Assembly: GCA_019358985.1 (NCBI GenBank)
Contig: JAHHIJ010000011.1
Location: forward strand, 1-64,000
From: Tolypothrix brevis GSE-NOS-MK-07-07A
GTDB taxonomy: Bacteria; Cyanobacteriota; Cyanobacteriia; Cyanobacteriales; Nostocaceae
Direction: 5' to 3'
DNA length: 64,000 nucleotides
This document shows, piece by piece, positions 59,592 through 64,000 of the stretch; the stretch's first letter is position 1; every line of letters starts with the position of its first letter. Made by a program: the position numbers and the translations under genes. The notes beneath the pieces were generated by a model. It was given only the letters and a program-made list of their open reading frames with translations, ran no database searches and had not been told where the DNA came from.

Positions 59592-61817
59592 TTAACCAAA
59601 CTTACCAGCAGTAGAGGCAATGAGGAAGGCTGCATAGGTTAAGACATAGCCAACAGTGAAGTGAGCTAAACCAACCACACGACCTTGAACGATGGACATA
59701 GCAACGGGCTTGTCTTTCCAGCGAACTAAGTTCGCTAAAGGAGTGCGCTCGTGTGCCCAAACTAAAGTTTCAATCAACTCTTGCCAGTAACCTCTCCAAG
59801 AGATGAGGAACATGAAACCGGTAGCCCAAACTAAGTGTCCAAAGAGGAACATCCAAGCCCAGACAGACAGGTTATTCATGCCATAAGGGTTGTATCCGTT
59901 AATCAACTGAGCGGAGTTAGCCCACAGGTAATCACGGAACCAGCCCATCAGGTACGTAGAAGACTCATTAAACTGAGCGACGTTGCCCTGCCAGATACCG
60001 AGATGTTTCCAGTGCCAGTAGAACGTCACCCAACCAACGGTGTTCAATGACCAGAACAAAGCGAGATAGAACGAATCCCAACCAGAGATATCGCAAGTAC
60101 CGCCACGACCTGGACCGTCGCAGGGGAAGGCATAGCCGAAGTCCTTTTTATCGGGCATCAGCTTAGAACCACGGGCATCCAAAGCACCTTTGACCAAAAT
60201 CAAAACAGTGGTGTGGATCGCCAACGCAAAGGCGTGGTGTACTAAGAAGTCACCAGGACCGATGGTTAAGAACAGGGAGTTGGTGCTGTTGTTAATTGCA
60301 TCCAACCATCCTGGCAACCAGACGTTACCGTAGTTGGGCCAAGCGGTGGAAGCAATGCTATCAGGGTTAGACAGCAAGGTGTTTAAACCATACAGCACTT
60401 TCCCGTGAGAAGCTTGGATGAACTGGGCAAATACCGGTTCAATCAAGATTTGTTTCTCAGGAGTTCCAAAAGCTACTACTACGTCGTTGTGTACGTACAA
60501 GCTTAAGGTGTGGAAGCCTAAGAAGAGAGACACCCAGCTGAGGTGGGAGATAATCGCTTCTTTGTGCTTCAGCACGCGGTCAAGTACGTTACCTTTGTTT
60601 TGTTCTGGGTCGTAGTCACGTACCCAGAAGATGGCGGCGTGAGCAAAAGCACCTGTCATCAAGAATACAGCAATGTATTGGTGATGGGTGTACAGCGCTG
60701 CCTGTGTTGTGTAATCCCTAGCGATAAACGCGTAAGGAGGCATGGCGTACATGTGCTGCGCCACCAAGGAGGTGATGGTTCCCAACGCTGCCAAAGCCAA
60801 AGACAATTGGAAGTGTAGGGAGTTGTTGATGGTGTCGTACAACCCTTGGTGAGGCAGGTTGAACGGACCTTCAGTTTCGGCACCAAAGAAGTTCTTGGCG
60901 TTCATCATCTCTTTGATGCTGTGACCAATACCGAAGTTAGTGCGGTACATGTGACCGGCGATGATGAAGATCACAGCGATCGCTAAGTGGTGATGAGCCA
61001 TATCGGTCAACCACAGCGATTCAGTCTGAGGATGGAAACCACCCAAGAAAGTCAAAATCGCAGTCCCTGAACCAGTTGATGTACCAAACAAATGCTGTGC
61101 TGTGTCGGGGTTAGCAGCATAAACACCCCAGTTACCTGTAAAGAAGGGTGTTAAACCTTCTGGGTGAGGCAGGGTGGATAAAAAGTTATCCCAACCCACG
61201 TGCTGTCCGCGAGATTCGGGGATCGCAACGTGAACTAAGTGACCTGTCCAAGCCAAGGAACTAACACCAAACAAACCAGCTAAGTGGTGGTTTAGGCGAG
61301 GTTCAGCACTCTTAAACCAAGAGAGGCTGGGACGGAACTTGGGCTGCAAGTGCAACCAACCTGCAAACAGAAATACTGCTGACAATAGGAGGAGGAACAC
61401 TGAACCCATATATAGGTCATTGTTCGTCCGCATCCCAATGGTGTACCACCAGTGGTAAACACCTGAGTAAGCTATGTTAACTGGATTGCTGGCACCACCT
61501 TGGGTAAAAGCTTCGATAGCTGGTTTACCAAAGTGTGGGTCCCAAATCGCATGAGCGATGGGGCGGATATGAAGGGGATCTGTGATCCACTGTTCAAAAT
61601 TACCTTGCCAAGCGACGTGAAATAAAAGGCTCGAAGCCCATAGGAAAATGATTGCCAAATGACCGAAGTGTGTAGCAAAAATCTTTTGGTAAAGATTTTC
61701 TTCTGTCATGCCATCGTGGCTTTCAAAATCATTTCCCATAGCCATCGCATACCAAATCCGACGTGTAGTCGGATCTTGTGCGAGATCCTGGCTAAATTTT
61801 GGAAATTTTGTTGCCAT
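59592..61817 (-). CDS. psaB: photosystem I P700 apoprotein A2
   Basis: PsaB is one of the two large PSI core proteins binding P700, the electron-transfer chlorophylls and cluster Fx. The 741 residues (normal length) have about 11 transmembrane helices. The Fx loop [18 protein letters not shown] supplies two cysteines; PsaA supplies the other two. It starts [20 protein letters not shown], the standard PsaB N-terminus. It lies 137 bp downstream of psaA in the classic psaA-psaB operon, and a strong terminator follows. Confidence 0.99.
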   Translation of the reverse strand: MATKFPKFSQDLAQDPTTRRIWYAMAMGNDFESHDGMTEENLYQKIFATHFGHLAIIFLWASSLLFHVAWQGNFEQWITDPLHIRPIAHAIWDPHFGKPAIEAFTQGGASNPVNIAYSGVYHWWYTIGMRTNNDLYMGSVFLLLLSAVFLFAGWLHLQPKFRPSLSWFKSAEPRLNHHLAGLFGVSSLAWTGHLVHVAIPESRGQHVGWDNFLSTLPHPEGLTPFFTGNWGVYAANPDTAQHLFGTSTGSGTAILTFLGGFHPQTESLWLTDMAHHHLAIAVIFIIAGHMYRTNFGIGHSIKEMMNAKNFFGAETEGPFNLPHQGLYDTINNSLHFQLSLALAALGTITSLVAQHMYAMPPYAFIARDYTTQAALYTHHQYIAVFLMTGAFAHAAIFWVRDYDPEQNKGNVLDRVLKHKEAIISHLSWVSLFLGFHTLSLYVHNDVVVAFGTPEKQILIEPVFAQFIQASHGKVLYGLNTLLSNPDSIASTAWPNYGNVWLPGWLDAINNSTNSLFLTIGPGDFLVHHAFALAIHTTVLILVKGALDARGSKLMPDKKDFGYAFPCDGPGRGGTCDISGWDSFYLALFWSLNTVGWVTFYWHWKHLGIWQGNVAQFNESSTYLMGWFRDYLWANSAQLINGYNPYGMNNLSVWAWMFLFGHLVWATGFMFLISWRGYWQELIETLVWAHERTPLANLVRWKDKPVAMSIVQGRVVGLAHFTVGYVLTYAAFLIASTAGKFG

Positions 61818-61871
61818 AGGTGTGATAAATCCTCTGACCTTTAGCCATCAGCTACTGGAGTTAGGAATAAG

Positions 61872-61950
61872 TAGTAGTTAGGAGGAGGGGAGTTAGAAGT
61901 TAAAAGTTATTCTTAACTCTTAACTCTTAACTCATCACTCTTAACTCTTG
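61872..61950. repeat. TAACTCT-type heptamer tract in the psaA-psaB spacer
   Basis: TTAACTC/TAACTCT-like heptamers (61912-61950) preceded by AGTTAGGAGG and AAGTTAAAAGTTA repeats fill the spacer between psaA and psaB. The tract lies inside a high-level operon mRNA, where it may affect processing or stability. Confidence 0.75.
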
Positions 61951-61954
61951 CTTG

Positions 61955-64000
61955 TTAGCCTACTGAAAGTATGTGTGCGTGGAAGAATGCCCAGGTGGTA
62001 ACAATTCCTCCTAAGAGATAGTGAGCCACCCCAACAGCACGACCTTGAATAATACTCAAAGCGCGAGGTTGAATTGATGGCGCTACTTTCAATTTATTAT
62101 GCGCCCAAACGATGGACTCAATCAGTTCTTGCCAGTAGCCGCGACCGCTGAACAAGAACATCAAGCTGAATGCCCAAATAAAGTGACCGCCTAAGAAAAG
62201 TAGACCATAAGCTGACAGCTCACTGCCGTAGGAGTTGATCACTTGTACAGCTTGTGCCCACAAGAAGTCACGCAACCAGCCGTTGATGGTGATTGCACTT
62301 TCGGCGAAGTTACCACCGGTGAGGTGAGACACAACTCCATCGCTGTCTACCGTCCCCCAGACATCTGATTGCATTTTCCAACTAAAGTGGAAAATTACGA
62401 TGGAAATGGTGTTGTACATCCAGAATAAACCGAGGAATACGTGATCCCAACCGGATATCTGACAAGTACCACCACGACCTGGACCATCGCAAGGAAAGCG
62501 GAAGCCGAGGTTGGCTTTGTCTGGAACCAGACGAGAACCGCGAGCAAACAGAAATCCTTTTAACAGAATTAGGACTGTGACATGAATTTGGAATGCGTGA
62601 ATGTGGTGGATCATGAAGTCCGCCGTACCCAGCGCGATGGGCATCATTGCCACTTTACCGCCTACAGCCAAAATTCCGCCACCGAAAGCATAGCTAACAG
62701 GTTCTAGAGCATTGGGAGCGGTGCCGCCAGGTGCTAATGTGTGTATGTTTTGTACCCACTGAGCAAATACTGGCTGTAATTGAATTGCTGAATCTGAGAA
62801 CATGTCTTGGGGACGACCCAAGGCACGCATCGTGTCGTTGTGAATGTACAATCCAAAGCTGTGGAAGCCGAGGAACATACAAACCCAGTTTAGGTGAGAG
62901 ATGATTGCATCTCGGTGACGAAGCACGCGATCCAAAACGTTGTTTCGGTTCACCACAGGATCGTAATCCCGCACCATGAAGATGGTGGCGTGAGCCGCAC
63001 CGCCTACAATACAGAAGGCTCCAATCCACATGTGGTGGGTGAAGATACACAACTGTGTTGCGTAGTCGGTTGCCAAGTACGGATACGGCGGCATCGCGTA
63101 CATGTGGTGTGCCACGATGATTGTTAGGGAACCTAGCATTGCGAGGTTAGTTCCTAACTGAGCGTGCCACGATGTGGTCATGTTTTCGTAGAGACCTCTG
63201 TGACCATCGCCTGTGAAGGGACCTTTATGGTTTTCGAGGATCTCTTTCATGCTGTGACCGATACCCCAGTTGGTACGGTACTGGTGACCAGCAATAATGA
63301 ATAGAACAGCGATCGCTAAATGGTGATGAGCAATATCACTCATCCACAAGCCGCCAGTTACTGGGTTCAGACCGCCTTTAAAAGTCAGGAAGTCCGCATA
63401 CTGACCCCAGTTCAATGTGAAAAATGGCGTTAAACCATTGGCAAAGCCGGGGAACAACTCGATCAATAAGTCTTTGTTCAGGATGAACTCGTGGGGTAAA
63501 GGTACGTCTTTTATTGACACACCTGCATCCAAAAGCTTATTAATCGGGGCTGATACGTGGATGATGTGACCTGCCCAACCCAAAGAACCGCAACCCAGCA
63601 ATACTGCTAAGTGGTGATTCATCATCGACTCGACATTCTGGAACCATTCCAGTTTGGGAGCGCGTTTGTGGTAGTGGAACCAGCCAGCAAACAGCATTAA
63701 TGCTGCCATCACTAAGCCGCCGATGGCGGTGACGTACAACTGGAAGGAGTTTGTAATACCCCAGCCACGCCAGATTTGAAACAAGCCTGAGGTGATTTGG
63801 ATACCGTGGAAGCCACCACCGACATCACCATTCAAAATATCTTGTCCCACAATGGGCCAAACGACCTGAGCACTTGGCTTAATGTTCAAGGGGTCGCTTA
63901 ACCAGGCTTCGTAGTTGGAAAACTTCGCGCCGTGGAATATCATCCCGCTCAACCAGATGAACACTACGGCTAGGTGCCCGAAGTGTGCTGCAAATATTTT
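61955..64000 (-). CDS. psaA: photosystem I P700 apoprotein A1, 3' part
   Basis: The frame is open to the window edge and reads [19 protein letters not shown] at its visible start, so the true ATG lies beyond base 64000. The visible 681 residues include [20 protein letters not shown], the Fx-binding [18 protein letters not shown] with two cysteines, and the C-terminal [13 protein letters not shown] complete PsaA is about 750 residues, so roughly 70 are missing. It forms the PSI core heterodimer with PsaB. Confidence 0.98.
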   Translation of the reverse strand, partial: KIFAAHFGHLAVVFIWLSGMIFHGAKFSNYEAWLSDPLNIKPSAQVVWPIVGQDILNGDVGGGFHGIQITSGLFQIWRGWGITNSFQLYVTAIGGLVMAALMLFAGWFHYHKRAPKLEWFQNVESMMNHHLAVLLGCGSLGWAGHIIHVSAPINKLLDAGVSIKDVPLPHEFILNKDLLIELFPGFANGLTPFFTLNWGQYADFLTFKGGLNPVTGGLWMSDIAHHHLAIAVLFIIAGHQYRTNWGIGHSMKEILENHKGPFTGDGHRGLYENMTTSWHAQLGTNLAMLGSLTIIVAHHMYAMPPYPYLATDYATQLCIFTHHMWIGAFCIVGGAAHATIFMVRDYDPVVNRNNVLDRVLRHRDAIISHLNWVCMFLGFHSFGLYIHNDTMRALGRPQDMFSDSAIQLQPVFAQWVQNIHTLAPGGTAPNALEPVSYAFGGGILAVGGKVAMMPIALGTADFMIHHIHAFQIHVTVLILLKGFLFARGSRLVPDKANLGFRFPCDGPGRGGTCQISGWDHVFLGLFWMYNTISIVIFHFSWKMQSDVWGTVDSDGVVSHLTGGNFAESAITINGWLRDFLWAQAVQVINSYGSELSAYGLLFLGGHFIWAFSLMFLFSGRGYWQELIESIVWAHNKLKVAPSIQPRALSIIQGRAVGVAHYLLGGIVTTWAFFHAHILSVG

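Noticed and set aside
62694-63050. 118-codon frame inside psaA
   Set aside because: Same-strand alternate frame of a highly conserved gene; arginine/histidine-rich translation typical of a shadow.
1-64000. tRNA and rRNA genes
   Set aside because: The gene-free stretches were read for T-loop and CCA-type patterns and conserved rRNA segments; none was convincing.

Overview
The window comes from a cyanobacterium. It carries psaA and psaB (photosystem I core), acpP-fabF-tkt, a cyanobacterial-type sucrose synthase, and very many copies of the palindrome GCGATCGC (HIP1), which is typical of cyanobacteria. Heptamer-type tandem repeats between genes, many short dispersed palindromes, a remnant of an xisH-type gene and a large glycosyltransferase load fit a filamentous, probably Nostocales-like genome. 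Genus cannot be fixed from the sequence alone. No rRNA, convincing tRNA or CRISPR array was seen.

Layout. 0-7.7 kb is core metabolism on the minus strand (small lipoprotein, tkt, fabF, acpP, lpxD), plus a plus-strand cysteine-rich CCG protein preceded by what looks like the orphan right end of an IS200/IS605-type element. 7.9-13.8 kb is a minus-strand surface-polysaccharide cluster: two GT2 glycosyltransferases, a polysaccharide deacetylase, a methyltransferase and an MsbA-like ABC exporter. 13.8-19.9 kb holds a flavoprotein, a 52-residue rubredoxin, a small membrane protein, cyanase, an MFS exporter with a C-terminal ABM-like domain and a fatty acid hydroxylase/sterol desaturase.

19.9-24.3 kb is a graveyard of defence and mobile genes: a hicB-like gene with an amber stop, an orphan YgiT-type zinc-finger antitoxin, a frameshifted protein that is probably the restriction partner of the next gene, a DNA methyltransferase with an internal deletion joined to the tail of an LRAT-domain gene, and a truncated xisH. 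Inside it lies one intact, translationally coupled pair: a DUF262 protein and a MAE_28990-like HEPN protein. This pair is my best candidate for an uncharacterised defence or toxin-antitoxin system. acnB follows (24.3-27.0 kb), then a DUF4351-type protein with a partial duplicate of its 3' end, and a RelE-like toxin fragment cut by a 210-bp terminal-inverted-repeat element.

29-41 kb holds a DUF1517 membrane protein, a GT4 glycosyltransferase, thiE-thiS, two DUF1565 beta-helix paralogues (one secreted, one with SLH domains), a lone TnpB with intact catalytic residues, and small orphan genes. 41.6-46.7 kb is a GldA/GldF/GldG-like ABC operon ending in a DUF4340 gene, with two unknown small genes inserted before the last one. 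46.8-53.5 kb has an orphan PotC-like permease, a GT4 enzyme, a PIN toxin/antitoxin pair, tmk and holB. 53.5-59.1 kb is carbohydrate metabolism: a GH65 phosphorylase fused to beta-phosphoglucomutase, and sucrose synthase. 59.6-64.0 kb is psaA (5' end outside the window) and psaB, closed by a strong intrinsic terminator.

Repeats are a major theme: heptamer tandem tracts, a dispersed GTAGAGACG-type palindrome family, a nested-palindrome family with exchangeable cores, and several MITE-like elements with perfect terminal inverted repeats, one flanked by a 5-bp direct repeat. All family assignments are from reading the translated sequence; no database search was run.
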